A stretch of DNA of 12,724 nt from Betaproteobacteria bacterium (GTDB lineage: Bacteria; Pseudomonadota; Gammaproteobacteria; Burkholderiales; SG8-41): NCBI GenBank assembly GCA_021300125.1, contig JAJTHX010000129.1, positions 1 to 12,724 of the forward strand, given 5' to 3'. Shown in pieces: positions 1-9,262 of this stretch. Within the stretch, counting starts at the first letter, position 1. Each line of letters starts with the position of its first letter. Under the pieces are notes generated by a model. That model saw only the letters and a program-made list of their open reading frames with translations. It was not told the origin of the DNA and made no database searches. The position numbers and the translations under genes were made by a program.

Positions 1-459
1 CTGATGTTCCCGGACGATCCGGACGTCAAGGCGGTGGCCGAAGCCATGTTCGATCCCTTCGAATACCTCGTGCTCCGCCACAAGGACGGCCTGCTCAAGA
101 CCGGCTTCAGTAAACCGCTGGGCAAGGTCTCTTACCACATCCCCTGCCACCTGCGGGTGCAGAACATGGGACAGAAAACCCGCGAACTGCTGGAGATGGT
201 GCCGGAAACCAGGGTCACCACGGTTGAACGCTGTGCCGGGCATGACGGCACCTGGGGCGTCAAAAGCGAGTTTTTTGACCAGTCGATGAAAATTGGCCGC
301 CCGGTGTTCCGCCAGATGGGTGAGGCGTCGCCCGATTACATCAGCTCCGACTGCGCCATCGCCGGCCGCCACATTCAGCAGGGCATTGGCGAAGGCGCCG
401 GTGCCGGCGCTGAAAAACAGCATCCGATTACCCTGATACGCATGGCCTACGGGCTATGA
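1..459 (+). CDS. Fe-S oxidoreductase (GlpC/heterodisulfide-reductase-like), C-terminal part, 5' end outside the window
   Basis: The reading frame is open from the first base and ends at TGA 457-459, so only the last 152 codons are visible; an internal ATG at position 4 is not a credible start. The fragment looks like the C-terminal cysteine-rich (CCG-type) domain of Fe-S oxidoreductases related to GlpC and HdrB: YHIPCHLR near residue 48, ERCAGHDGTWGVK near 76-88, and SDCAIAGRHIQQG further on. Domains of this kind hold an Fe-S cluster or take part in thiol/disulfide electron transfer. The usual Cys-Cys-Gly appears here as Cys-Ala-Gly, followed by a His. The next gene is DUF3501, 16 bp downstream on the same strand. 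From memory, this pair often sits beside a rubrerythrin gene, which would fit a peroxide or redox role. The substrate cannot be named from this sequence. Confidence 0.8.
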   Translation: MMFPDDPDVKAVAEAMFDPFEYLVLRHKDGLLKTGFSKPLGKVSYHIPCHLRVQNMGQKTRELLEMVPETRVTTVERCAGHDGTWGVKSEFFDQSMKIGRPVFRQMGEASPDYISSDCAIAGRHIQQGIGEGAGAGAEKQHPITLIRMAYGL

Positions 460-475
460 ACCACGAAAACGGACG

Positions 476-1072
476 ATGAATACTGACATGGCACACGTTA
501 CCCGCGAATCCCTGATGCCCCTCGAAGCCTATGCCAAGGCGCGCCCCGAGTTCCGCGCCAAGGTGATGGCGCACAAGAAAGACCGCACCATCCAGATTGG
601 CAGCCACGTCACCCTCATTTTCGAGGACGAACTGACCATCCGTTACCAGATCCAGGAAATGCTGCGTGCCGAACGCATTTTCGAGGAGGACGGCATCAAC
701 GACGAACTCGAGGCCTACAACCCGCTGGTGCCCGACGGCAGCAACTGGAAGGCGACGATGCTGATCGAGTATCCGGACGTTGAAGAGCGCCGTACCTGGC
801 TGTCGAAGCTGATCGGCATCGAGGACCGGGTCTGGGTCGAAGTTGCAGGCTGCAATCGTGTGCACGCCATCGCGGACGAGGATCTCGAGCGCGAGAACGC
901 CGAGAAAACGTCCTCGGTGCATTTCATGCGCTTTGAACTGTCGCTGCAGATGGTTGCCGCGCTGCGCGCTGGCGCGGAACTGGCGATTGGAATCGACCAC
1001 CCGAACTACAGTGCCCAAGCGCGGCCCGTGTCCGCGGCCATGCGCGCGTCCCTGATCGGCGATCTCGCTTGA
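476..1072 (+). CDS. DUF3501 family protein, function unknown
   Basis: A 198-residue soluble protein with no signal peptide or membrane segment. The N-terminal half (about residues 10-75, including HKKDRTIQIG, VTLIFEDELTIRYQIQEMLRAE and RIFEEDGINDELEAYNPL) and the central IEYPDVEERR segment match my memory of the DUF3501 family, whose biochemical role is not established to my knowledge. It starts 16 bp after the Fe-S oxidoreductase stop and is very probably in the same operon. The ATG at 476 is chosen. A second in-frame ATG at 488 (MAHVTRESL) is equally possible because neither has a clear Shine-Dalgarno sequence. The protein has many acidic and aromatic residues and one Cys (AGCNRV), so it is unlikely to carry an Fe-S cluster itself. 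Family assignment is fairly sure; the function is open. Confidence 0.85.
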   Translation: MNTDMAHVTRESLMPLEAYAKARPEFRAKVMAHKKDRTIQIGSHVTLIFEDELTIRYQIQEMLRAERIFEEDGINDELEAYNPLVPDGSNWKATMLIEYPDVEERRTWLSKLIGIEDRVWVEVAGCNRVHAIADEDLERENAEKTSSVHFMRFELSLQMVAALRAGAELAIGIDHPNYSAQARPVSAAMRASLIGDLA

Positions 1073-1097
1073 ACTGACTGTGCATGGCGGGCCGGAG

Positions 1098-1103
1098 TAC
1101 AAT
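1098..1103 (+). promoter_or_regulatory. Candidate -10 element just before the CNP1-like gene
   Basis: TACAAT lies at 1098-1103, with a weak -35 match CTGACT at 1074-1079 (18-bp spacer). Transcription from it would begin at about 1110, the ATG itself, so the message would be leaderless. The gene could equally be read through from DUF3501, 37 bp upstream. The evidence is a motif match only. Confidence 0.25.
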
Positions 1104-1109
1104 GCCACC

Positions 1110-1649
1110 ATGCGCAACCGCCTGCTCCTGATTCTGCTGGCCTGCGGCCTGGCAGGGTCGCTGCCGGGCCTGGCCCAGACCCTGTGGGACGGCTGGGATT
1201 ACAAGTACGACAAGGAAATCCTGCCCTGGTCGGAACTGGTTGCGGACCTGCCGCCATATCCTTCCGACAGCACGCTGATTCCGCTCGAAATCGACGTGGT
1301 CACCCCGCACCGCTACTTCGTGGATGCGAAGTCGCTGTCCTCCGGCAAGGACGGCGTGGTCCGCTACACGCTGGTGGTCAGGACCGCCGGCGGAGCTACC
1401 AACGTTTCCTTCGAAGGCATCCGCTGCGACTCGGCCGAACAGAAGTATTACGCCATCGGCCGTCCCGCCGACCGCAGCTGGGTGCGCGCGCGAGATCCCC
1501 AATGGCGGACTTTCTCGGCGCGCCAGGGCGGCGCGCACCATGCCTCGCTGTATCAGTGGTATTTCTGCAAGATCAGGACGGCCGAACCGGCCGACCGCAT
1601 CCTGCGTGCCCTGCGTGCGGGTATTCCGCGTCCGCAGCTGCTGGAGTGA
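1110..1649 (+). CDS. Exported CNP1-like family protein
   Basis: A 179-residue protein with a short basic N-terminus and hydrophobic stretch (MRNRLLLILLACGLAGSLPG) ending in GLA|Q, a plausible signal peptidase I site after A22, so it is probably periplasmic. A lipobox reading at C12 is less likely because the hydrophobic stretch before it is too short. The mature part has two cysteines, C106 (GIRCDS) and C153 (WYFCKIR), that could pair in the periplasm. The sequence WDGWDYKYDKE and the motif with VSFEGIRCDS followed by YYAIG resemble the CNP1-like domain, found next to proB in betaproteobacteria as I recall; its function is unknown. An in-frame GTG at 1080 would add ten residues ahead of the signal peptide, so the ATG at 1110 is preferred; a GGAG lies at 1094-1097. 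The gene converges on proB with only 10 bp between stops. Confidence 0.8.
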   Translation: MRNRLLLILLACGLAGSLPGLAQTLWDGWDYKYDKEILPWSELVADLPPYPSDSTLIPLEIDVVTPHRYFVDAKSLSSGKDGVVRYTLVVRTAGGATNVSFEGIRCDSAEQKYYAIGRPADRSWVRARDPQWRTFSARQGGAHHASLYQWYFCKIRTAEPADRILRALRAGIPRPQLLE

Positions 1650-1659
1650 TTGCCGGCCA

Positions 1660-4164
<2,505 letters not shown>

Positions 4165-4190
4165 GGTGCTGTCTCCTTACGGGCGAAATC

Positions 4191-4502
4191 TCAGCCGGCG
4201 ATGCCGGTGATTTCGAGCTCGGTGAAATTCTGACGGTGGCCCTGGGTCTTGCGGTAGTGCTTGCGGCGGCGCATCTTGAAAATGCGGATCTTGTCACCGC
4301 GCCCCTGGGAGAGCACCTTGGCCTTGACGGCGGCGCCAGAAAGCAGGGGGCTGCCCAGCTTGACTTCGCCCTCGTTGGCGATCATCAACACCTGGTCCAG
4401 CGTCACTTCGCTGCCCACTTCGGCCGGCAATTGCTCGACCTTGATCTTGGTTCCGGCACTGACGCGATACTGCTTGCCGCCGGTTTTGACTACGGCATAC
4501 AT
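4191..4502 (-). CDS. rplU: 50S ribosomal protein L21
   Basis: A 103-residue protein, the same length as E. coli L21, which binds 23S rRNA early in 50S assembly. It begins [20 protein letters not shown] and carries the conserved [21 protein letters not shown] segment (about residues 71-91), the L21 RNA-binding signature. The frame is open upstream, but ATG 4502-4500 matches the invariant family N-terminus and has a GAGGG Shine-Dalgarno (4514-4510 on the minus strand) at 7 nt. It is the first gene of the minus-strand unit and is driven by a near-consensus promoter at 4568-4540. It faces ispB head to head, the arrangement also seen in E. coli. Confidence 0.98.
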   Translation of the reverse strand: MYAVVKTGGKQYRVSAGTKIKVEQLPAEVGSEVTLDQVLMIANEGEVKLGSPLLSGAAVKAKVLSQGRGDKIRIFKMRRRKHYRKTQGHRQNFTELEITGIAG

Positions 4503-4539
4503 GGGTAAGCCCTCGGCTTCGACTACGGAAAAGCCGGCG

Positions 4540-4568
4540 ATTATACAAGCCGCAAGGCCCTGCGTCAA
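4540..4568 (-). promoter_or_regulatory. Sigma-70 promoter of rplU-rpmA
   Basis: On the minus strand TTGACG (4568-4563), a 17-bp spacer, then TATAAT (4545-4540). This is 5/6 and 6/6 to consensus with ideal spacing, the best promoter in the window, as expected for ribosomal-protein genes. The predicted start is near 4533, giving a leader of about 30 nt. Confidence 0.85.
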
Positions 4569-4600
4569 AAGTGCTGTGAGCCCGACCAGTCCAGCAAGGT

Positions 4601-4637
4601 AAAAAAATATTCAATATAATCAATGAGTTGAAAAAAT
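4601..4637. other. A/T-rich island in the rplU-ispB divergent region
   Basis: A block almost free of G and C in a GC-rich surround, containing runs of seven and six A and a plus-strand TATAAT at 4615-4620 without a convincing -35 partner. It lies about 70-100 bp upstream of the rplU start and about 70-110 bp upstream of the likely ispB start. It could be a protein-binding site (for example for a nucleoid protein) or a further ispB promoter. No gene fits in this gap. Confidence 0.4.
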
Positions 4638-4691
4638 AGCGTCCGGTCTTCACTAGGATACGCGATGCTTCAGGGCGCTTCAGCCGCAAAT

Positions 4692-4700
4692 TGCTATCAT
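4692..4700 (+). promoter_or_regulatory. Extended -10 promoter element for ispB
   Basis: TGCTATCAT (TGn plus TATCAT) lies 15 bp before the favoured GTG start of ispB. No good -35 lies at 16-18 bp, which extended -10 promoters can do without. Predicted initiation is at about 4705-4708. Confidence 0.5.
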
Positions 4701-4715
4701 CGCGACTTTTTCGCC

Positions 4716-5693
4716 GTGACCCGAGAACCCCTGGAAACCCTGCAGCAGTTGCTCGCCGACGACCTCCGGGCCGTGGACCGCGAGATCCGGGAGCGGCTGC
4801 ATTCGGACGTGGCGCTGGTGCGCCAGGTTTCCGAATACATCATCGGTGGCGGCGGCAAACGGCTGCGCCCGGTGCTGGTGCTGCTGTCGGCCGGTGCCCT
4901 GGGTTACCGCGGCACCGCCCATCACTGCCTCGCGGCTGTGGTTGAATTCATTCACACTGCCACGCTGCTGCACGACGATGTTGTCGACGAATCCGCGTTG
5001 CGCCGCGGCCGGGCGACCGCGAATACGCTGTTCGGCAATGCCGCTTCGGTGCTGGTTGGCGACTTTGTTTATTCGCGCGCCTTCCAGATGATGGTTGGCG
5101 TGGGCAATCCGCGGGTGCTGCAGATTCTCGCCGATGCCACCAACGTCATCGCCGAGGGCGAGGTCCTGCAGCTGATGAATTGCCGCAACGCCGACATCGA
5201 CGAGGACAGTTATCTGCGCGTCATCCGCTACAAGACGGCCAAACTGTTCGAGGCCGCCGGCCGTCTGGGGGCGGTGCTGGCCGGATCCACCCCGGCGCAG
5301 GAGGAGGCAATGGCGCGCTACGGCATGCACCTTGGCACTGCGTTCCAGCTGATTGACGATGTGCTCGACTACTCGGGGGATCCCGGCGTCATCGGGAAAA
5401 ACATCGGTGACGATCTCGCCGAGGGCAAGCCCACGCTGCCGCTGATTCATGCCATGCATCACGGCACCCCGGAGGAGGCTGCGACCGTGCGTGATGCGTT
5501 ATGCGGGGGCGGCCTGGGGAAACTCGTTGCGGTGATGGCCGCGGTGCGCCGCACCGGCGCCCTCGACTACGCGCGGGCCAAGGCCGAGGCGGAAGCCGTA
5601 GCCGCGAGAGACGCCCTGGACCTGCTGCCTGCATCGCCTCACCGCGATTCTCTGGTACAATTGAGTGGTTTCGCTGTCACGCGAACACACTGA
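4716..5693 (+). CDS. ispB: Octaprenyl (polyprenyl) diphosphate synthase
   Basis: A trans-prenyltransferase that extends farnesyl diphosphate with isopentenyl diphosphate to make the side chain of ubiquinone and menaquinone. The 325-residue protein (E. coli 323) has GGGGKRLRP near residues 46-54, the first aspartate motif DDVVD at 87-91 within HTATLLHDDVVDES, EGEVLQLMN, and the second motif DDVLD at 214-218 within TAFQLIDDVLDYSGD, then GKNIGDDLAEGKPTLPL. Alignment with E. coli IspB places the start at GTG 4716. An ATG at 4665 with an AGGA upstream would add 17 residues with no family match and would place the extended -10 element inside the gene. No Shine-Dalgarno precedes the GTG. The exact chain length (C40 or another) cannot be read from sequence. 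It is divergent from rplU, with tRNA-Pro 62 bp downstream. Confidence 0.95.
   Translation: MTREPLETLQQLLADDLRAVDREIRERLHSDVALVRQVSEYIIGGGGKRLRPVLVLLSAGALGYRGTAHHCLAAVVEFIHTATLLHDDVVDESALRRGRATANTLFGNAASVLVGDFVYSRAFQMMVGVGNPRVLQILADATNVIAEGEVLQLMNCRNADIDEDSYLRVIRYKTAKLFEAAGRLGAVLAGSTPAQEEAMARYGMHLGTAFQLIDDVLDYSGDPGVIGKNIGDDLAEGKPTLPLIHAMHHGTPEEAATVRDALCGGGLGKLVAVMAAVRRTGALDYARAKAEAEAVAARDALDLLPASPHRDSLVQLSGFAVTRTH
5653..5661 (+). promoter_or_regulatory. Candidate promoter for tRNA-Pro inside the 3' end of ispB
   Basis: TGGTACAAT forms an extended -10 (TGn plus TACAAT) in the last codons of ispB, about 95 bp before the mature tRNA. No clear -35 is seen and nothing better lies nearer the tRNA. 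The tRNA may instead be cut from the ispB transcript. Confidence 0.3.
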
Positions 5694-5710
5694 TTCCTTC
5701 CGGGATCAGT
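5689..5710 (+). other. Hairpin overlapping the ispB stop codon
   Basis: ACTGATTCC (5689-5697) pairs with GGGATCAGT (5702-5710) over a TTCC loop; it is nine pairs in RNA, one of them G-U. No T run follows, so it is not a classic terminator. It may protect the ispB 3' end or guide processing before the tRNA. Confidence 0.45.
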
Positions 5711-5755
5711 CGCATCTCCAGGGGCGCTGCAAGCGTCCTTTCAAGTGGTGCAATT

Positions 5756-5832
<77 letters not shown>

Positions 5833-5928
5833 GGTTTCCTTTTTACGGTGCACGCGGGGGCCGCGACTGCGAATCCGCTCCCTCCTCGTCAGTCCGGTGT
5901 TCCGCTGTGCATGGCGCAATGCCGGGGC

Positions 5929-5934
5929 TAGAAT
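5929..5934 (+). promoter_or_regulatory. Candidate promoter for the PP0621-pilS-pilR unit
   Basis: TAGAAT at 5929-5934 with a weak -35 (TGTGCA, 5906-5911) at 17 bp. The predicted start is near 5941, giving a GC-rich leader of about 50 nt that includes the palindrome at 5960-5973. Motif match only. Confidence 0.35.
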
Positions 5935-5959
5935 CGGGACGCCGCCGCAACAGCGGCTC

Positions 5960-5973
5960 CGGCCCGCGGGCCG
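5960..5973. repeat. Perfect 14-bp palindrome in the leader of the PP0621-family gene
   Basis: CGGCCCGCGGGCCG reads the same on both strands and can fold as a 5-bp hairpin with a CGCG loop. It ends 7 bp before the GGAG ribosome site at 5981-5984, so it could affect translation or be a protein site. A palindrome of this composition can also arise by chance in GC-rich DNA. Confidence 0.4.
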
Positions 5974-5989
5974 CCGTAACGGAGTGTCG

Positions 5990-6214
5990 ATGGCCAAAAT
6001 CCTGCTGCTTGCCCTGGTTGTGGCCGCCGTGCTGCTGCTCATGCGCGGCTTCGGCCGACGCCGCCCCCCTGCGGGTGGCGGTGCCGCGGCTGACGAGTCG
6101 ATGGTGCGCTGCGCCCATTGCGGCGTGCATCTGCCCAAGGGTGAAAGCCTGGCCGTGGACGGCCGCTATTTCTGCTCGGAACAGCACCGCAGCGAAGCCG
6201 GACGGCCGCGCTGA
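5990..6214 (+). CDS. PP0621 family protein: one membrane segment plus zinc-ribbon-like tail
   Basis: A 74-residue protein. Residues 3-18 form one hydrophobic segment, followed by a basic Arg-rich turn (RGFGRRRPP), which would anchor it in the inner membrane with the tail in the cytoplasm. The tail has C41xxC44, then C62xxxH66 (MVRCAHCG and FCSEQH), a likely zinc site; the pattern CxxC-GxxLP-FCSxxH is that of the PP0621 family as I remember it. ATG 5990 has GGAG at 5981-5984 with a 5-nt gap. The frame is open far upstream through the tRNA, which cannot be coding. It ends 5 bp before pilS, so the two are almost surely co-transcribed. The function is unknown; a role with the PilS/PilR membrane system is inferred from position only. 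Confidence 0.85.
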   Translation: MAKILLLALVVAAVLLLMRGFGRRRPPAGGGAAADESMVRCAHCGVHLPKGESLAVDGRYFCSEQHRSEAGRPR

Positions 6215-6219
6215 GCCGC

Positions 6220-7815
6220 ATGACCGCGAACGGTCCGCTGCCCGAGTCCGACACCCCCGCTTTTGCGCCGCCGGGGCAATACTGGCGGTCGCTGCTGCTG
6301 TTCAACCTGTATCGCACCGCAACCGCGGTGCTGCTGCTCGCCGGAGCGCGCGTCTGGGGTGACACGCTGCAGTTCGGTTCCCGCGACATGCGTCTGTTTC
6401 TGGCTGCCGCCTCGGCCTATTTGGTCTTCGCGCTGGCGATGTTTGCCTGGATCCGGCGCAAGGAGCGCTTCAACCTGCAACTGGCGGTGCAGATCGGCGG
6501 TGACGTCGGTTTCACCACGGTGATGATGTATGCAAGCGGCGGCCTCTCCAGCGGCCTCGGCCTGCTGCTGCTGACCTCTCTTGCCGCAGCCGGCCTGGTT
6601 TCGCGCGGACGGCTGACACTGTTCTTCGCCGCCATCGCCACCATCGGCGTGCTGCTGGAGCACTCCTATGAAGTCCTGCGTTTTTCAGAAAGCGGTGGCC
6701 AGTACGTGCAGGCCGGGCTGCTGTCGATCGCCTATTTCGCGATCGCCTGGCTGGCGCACACCCTGGCCAAGCGCACACTTGCCAGCGAGCAGCTGGCCGC
6801 GCAGCGCGAAGTCGATCTGGCCAACATGGCCCAGGTCAACCAGCTGGTGATCCAGGACATGGAGCAGGGGGTCATCGTCGTCGATGGCGAGGGCGTGGTG
6901 AGGCAGTCGAATTCGGCAGCGCTGCGCATGGTCGAGGGCCTTGCCGGCGCCGGCGTGATCCGCCTCAAGGATCGCCTCCCCGCGCTGCAGGACTTGTTCG
7001 AACGCTGGCTGCGCGATCCCGCGCTGGTCGATGGCCCCAACCTGTTCGAGATCGGCACCCTGCGTGCGCGTTTCGTGCCGGTGGCGCGCCGCCGCGGTGC
7101 CGGTGCGGTCATTTTCCTTGAGGACCTTGCCCGCATCCGCGCCGAGGCCCTGCAGATGAAACTCGCGGCGCTGGGGCGCCTGACTGCGAACATCGCCCAT
7201 GAAATCCGCAATCCGCTGGGTGCGATCAGCCACGCCGCCGAACTGTTGCGCGAGGAGCAGGGCGCAGACTCATCCACGGCGCGATTGACCACCATCATCC
7301 GAGATAACGTGCGCCGCCTCGACCGCATGATCAGTGATGTTCAGATGCTCAATCGCGGAGAGCTTGCCGAGCGTGAGCGTTTCCGACTCGTTCCCTACCT
7401 GGAGGGCTTTGTCGCCCAGTTTTCCGAAACCCAAAGGCTTGCCGGCAGCGAGATCAAGCTCGAGCTTTCCTCCGACCCCTATATCCTGTTCGACCGCGAC
7501 CACCTCAACCAGGTGCTGTGGAATCTGTGCCGCAACGCGCTGCGCCATTGCAGCCGCCGTCCCGGCTGCATCCGCCTGCAGTTGATGCGGGCCGCGCGGG
7601 GCAATGCGGTAAGATTGGACGTGGTGGATGACGGTCCCGGCATACCCGCCGAAGCGCGTGTCCAGTTGTTCGAGCCGTTCTTAACCACCGACCCGGCAGG
7701 CACCGGCCTCGGCCTGCATCTGGCGCGTGAAATCTGCGAGGCCAATGGCGCATTGCTCGAATACATCGGGGACAACGGCGGTGCGCGTTTTGCCGTGACC
7801 TGCGCTGCAGGCTGA
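6220..7815 (+). CDS. pilS: PilS-type membrane sensor histidine kinase (type IV pilus regulation)
   Basis: A 531-residue inner-membrane kinase that would phosphorylate PilR. About six hydrophobic segments lie in residues 23-190 (for example SLLLFNLYRTATAVLLLAG, LFLAAASAYLVFALAMF, LGLLLLTSLAAAGLV and LSIAYFAIAWLAHTLA), with almost no periplasmic domain, as in PilS. A PAS-like region (about 205-300) follows. The kinase core has the H-box LTANIAHEIRNPLG with H327, the N-box LNQVLWNLCRNALRH with N435 and N439, the G1 box VVDDGPGIP (D470), the F box LFEPFLTTD and the G2 box GTGLGLHLA. All catalytic elements are intact. It starts 5 bp after the PP0621-family gene with no clear Shine-Dalgarno, so translational coupling is likely, and ends 52 bp before pilR. 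In P. aeruginosa PilS, the cue is the pilin level in the membrane. pilA is not in this window. Confidence 0.92.
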   Translation: MTANGPLPESDTPAFAPPGQYWRSLLLFNLYRTATAVLLLAGARVWGDTLQFGSRDMRLFLAAASAYLVFALAMFAWIRRKERFNLQLAVQIGGDVGFTTVMMYASGGLSSGLGLLLLTSLAAAGLVSRGRLTLFFAAIATIGVLLEHSYEVLRFSESGGQYVQAGLLSIAYFAIAWLAHTLAKRTLASEQLAAQREVDLANMAQVNQLVIQDMEQGVIVVDGEGVVRQSNSAALRMVEGLAGAGVIRLKDRLPALQDLFERWLRDPALVDGPNLFEIGTLRARFVPVARRRGAGAVIFLEDLARIRAEALQMKLAALGRLTANIAHEIRNPLGAISHAAELLREEQGADSSTARLTTIIRDNVRRLDRMISDVQMLNRGELAERERFRLVPYLEGFVAQFSETQRLAGSEIKLELSSDPYILFDRDHLNQVLWNLCRNALRHCSRRPGCIRLQLMRAARGNAVRLDVVDDGPGIPAEARVQLFEPFLTTDPAGTGLGLHLAREICEANGALLEYIGDNGGARFAVTCAAG

Positions 7816-7856
7816 GCGGCAACAGGGCGGACAGGCAACAGACAACAAACCGGAAC

Positions 7857-7863
7857 AGGGGGG
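7857..7863 (+). promoter_or_regulatory. Ribosome binding site that supports the TTG start of pilR
   Basis: AGGGGGG lies 4 bp before TTG 7868. No ATG or GTG nearby in this frame would keep the start of the receiver domain, so this site fixes the start. Confidence 0.6.
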
Positions 7864-7867
7864 CGGA

Positions 7868-9220
7868 TTGGCGAACGGCCAGGTACTGGTGGTGGACGAC
7901 GAGGCCGACATCCGGGAACTGCTCGGCATGACGCTGATCCGGATGGGGCTTGAGCCCTTCTGCGCCTCCAGCGTCAGCGAGGCGCTCGAACTTCTGGGCC
8001 GCAACAGTTTCCAGCTTTGCCTCACCGACATGCGGCTTGCCGACGGCGATGGCCTTGCTGTGGTCGAGCACATCACCCGCAACCATCCCAGCCTGCCTGT
8101 TGCGGTAATCACCGCCCACGGCAGCGCCGAGAACGCCGTCGCCGCACTGAAGGTCGGTGCATTCGACTATCTCGGCAAGCCGGTCTCCCTGGACCAACTG
8201 CGCGCGCTGGTGCGTTCGGCACTCAAACTGCCTGCGGTGCCGGAGCGCGGACAGTCCGGCGATGGCAGCGCACAGCTGATCGGCGAATCGCCGCCGCTGC
8301 AGACAGTCCGCCAGCTGATCGAAAAACTCGCCCGCAGCCAGGCCCCGGTGCAGATCCGCGGCGAGTCCGGCTGCGGCAAGGAGCTGGCGGCGCGGTTGAT
8401 CCACCAGAAGAGTGCCCGCCGGGATGGGCCCTTTGTCGCGGTCAACTGCGGCGCGATCCCGGAAAACCTGATGGAGTCGGAATTCTTCGGCCATCGCAAG
8501 GGCGCCTTCACCGGGGCCGTGGCCGACCATGACGGGTTTTTCCAGGCCGCGAGCGGCGGCACCCTGTTTCTCGACGAGGTCGGCGAACTGCCGTTGTCGA
8601 TGCAGGTGAAGCTGCTGCGCGCAATCCAGGAAAAGCGTGTGCGCAGGATCGGCACCACTGCCGAGGAGCCCGTCGATGTGCGCATCATCAGCGCGACCCA
8701 TCGCCACCTGGCCGACGAGGTCAAAAGCGGCGCCTTTCGCCAGGATCTCTATTACCGGCTCAACGTGATCGAGCTGCGCATGCCTTCGCTGCGCGAGTTG
8801 CGCGAGGACATACCACGCCTGGCCGGCGCGATTCTCGAACGCCAGTCCGGAGCGGGGCGCGCGTTGCGTCTGTCGGGTGCGGCCGAGGCGGCCCTGGCGG
8901 ATTACCATTTTCCGGGCAATGTGCGCGAACTCGAAAACATCCTTGAGCGCGCGCTCGCGCTGGCCTCCGGCAGCGAGATCGGTGTGGATGACCTGCAGCT
9001 CGACGACGAACGCGCGCCTGCCGCAGAAGCCGCCGAGGTCGAGGGCCTGCCGCTGCCGGAGCGGCTGGAGGCCGTTGAGCGCAAGGCCATACTCGACGCG
9101 CTCGAGCGCACCCGCTACAACCAGACAGCGGCGGCGAAAGTCCTCGGCATTTCCTTCCGCGCCCTGCGTTATCGCATCCAGCGTCTTGGCATCCGCCAGG
9201 AACTCGAGCCGAAGGCCTGA
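7868..9220 (+). CDS. pilR: PilR-type sigma-54-dependent response regulator
   Basis: A 450-residue enhancer-binding activator that, once phosphorylated by PilS, drives RpoN-dependent transcription, classically of pilA. Receiver domain (about 4-120): acidic pair D10-D11, phospho-acceptor D54 (LTDMRLADGDG), K104 (YLGKPVS). AAA+ domain (about 140-370): Walker A GESGCGKE at 165-172, the sigma-54 contact loop GAFTGA at 212-217, Walker B TLFLDEVGE with D236-E237, and the FRQDLYYRLNVIELRMPSLR region. A Fis-type helix-turn-helix follows near the C-terminus (NQTAAAKVLGISFRALRYRI). Walker A has Cys169 where Thr is usual; the key Gly and Lys are kept. Translation starts at TTG 7868 after a G-rich ribosome site. 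AmpD follows after 42 bp. I found no convincing sigma-54 promoter in the window, so its targets lie elsewhere. Confidence 0.95.
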   Translation: MANGQVLVVDDEADIRELLGMTLIRMGLEPFCASSVSEALELLGRNSFQLCLTDMRLADGDGLAVVEHITRNHPSLPVAVITAHGSAENAVAALKVGAFDYLGKPVSLDQLRALVRSALKLPAVPERGQSGDGSAQLIGESPPLQTVRQLIEKLARSQAPVQIRGESGCGKELAARLIHQKSARRDGPFVAVNCGAIPENLMESEFFGHRKGAFTGAVADHDGFFQAASGGTLFLDEVGELPLSMQVKLLRAIQEKRVRRIGTTAEEPVDVRIISATHRHLADEVKSGAFRQDLYYRLNVIELRMPSLRELREDIPRLAGAILERQSGAGRALRLSGAAEAALADYHFPGNVRELENILERALALASGSEIGVDDLQLDDERAPAAEAAEVEGLPLPERLEAVERKAILDALERTRYNQTAAAKVLGISFRALRYRIQRLGIRQELEPKA

Positions 9221-9262
9221 TGGTCCCGGGGCGCGAGGTCATGCCTGCTTTCGGGTAGAGCC

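Noticed and set aside
7505..8908. A 467-codon open frame on the minus strand
   Set aside because: It is antisense to the end of pilS and most of pilR, both with complete motifs. Its product looks like a mirror of GC-rich codons, not a protein family.
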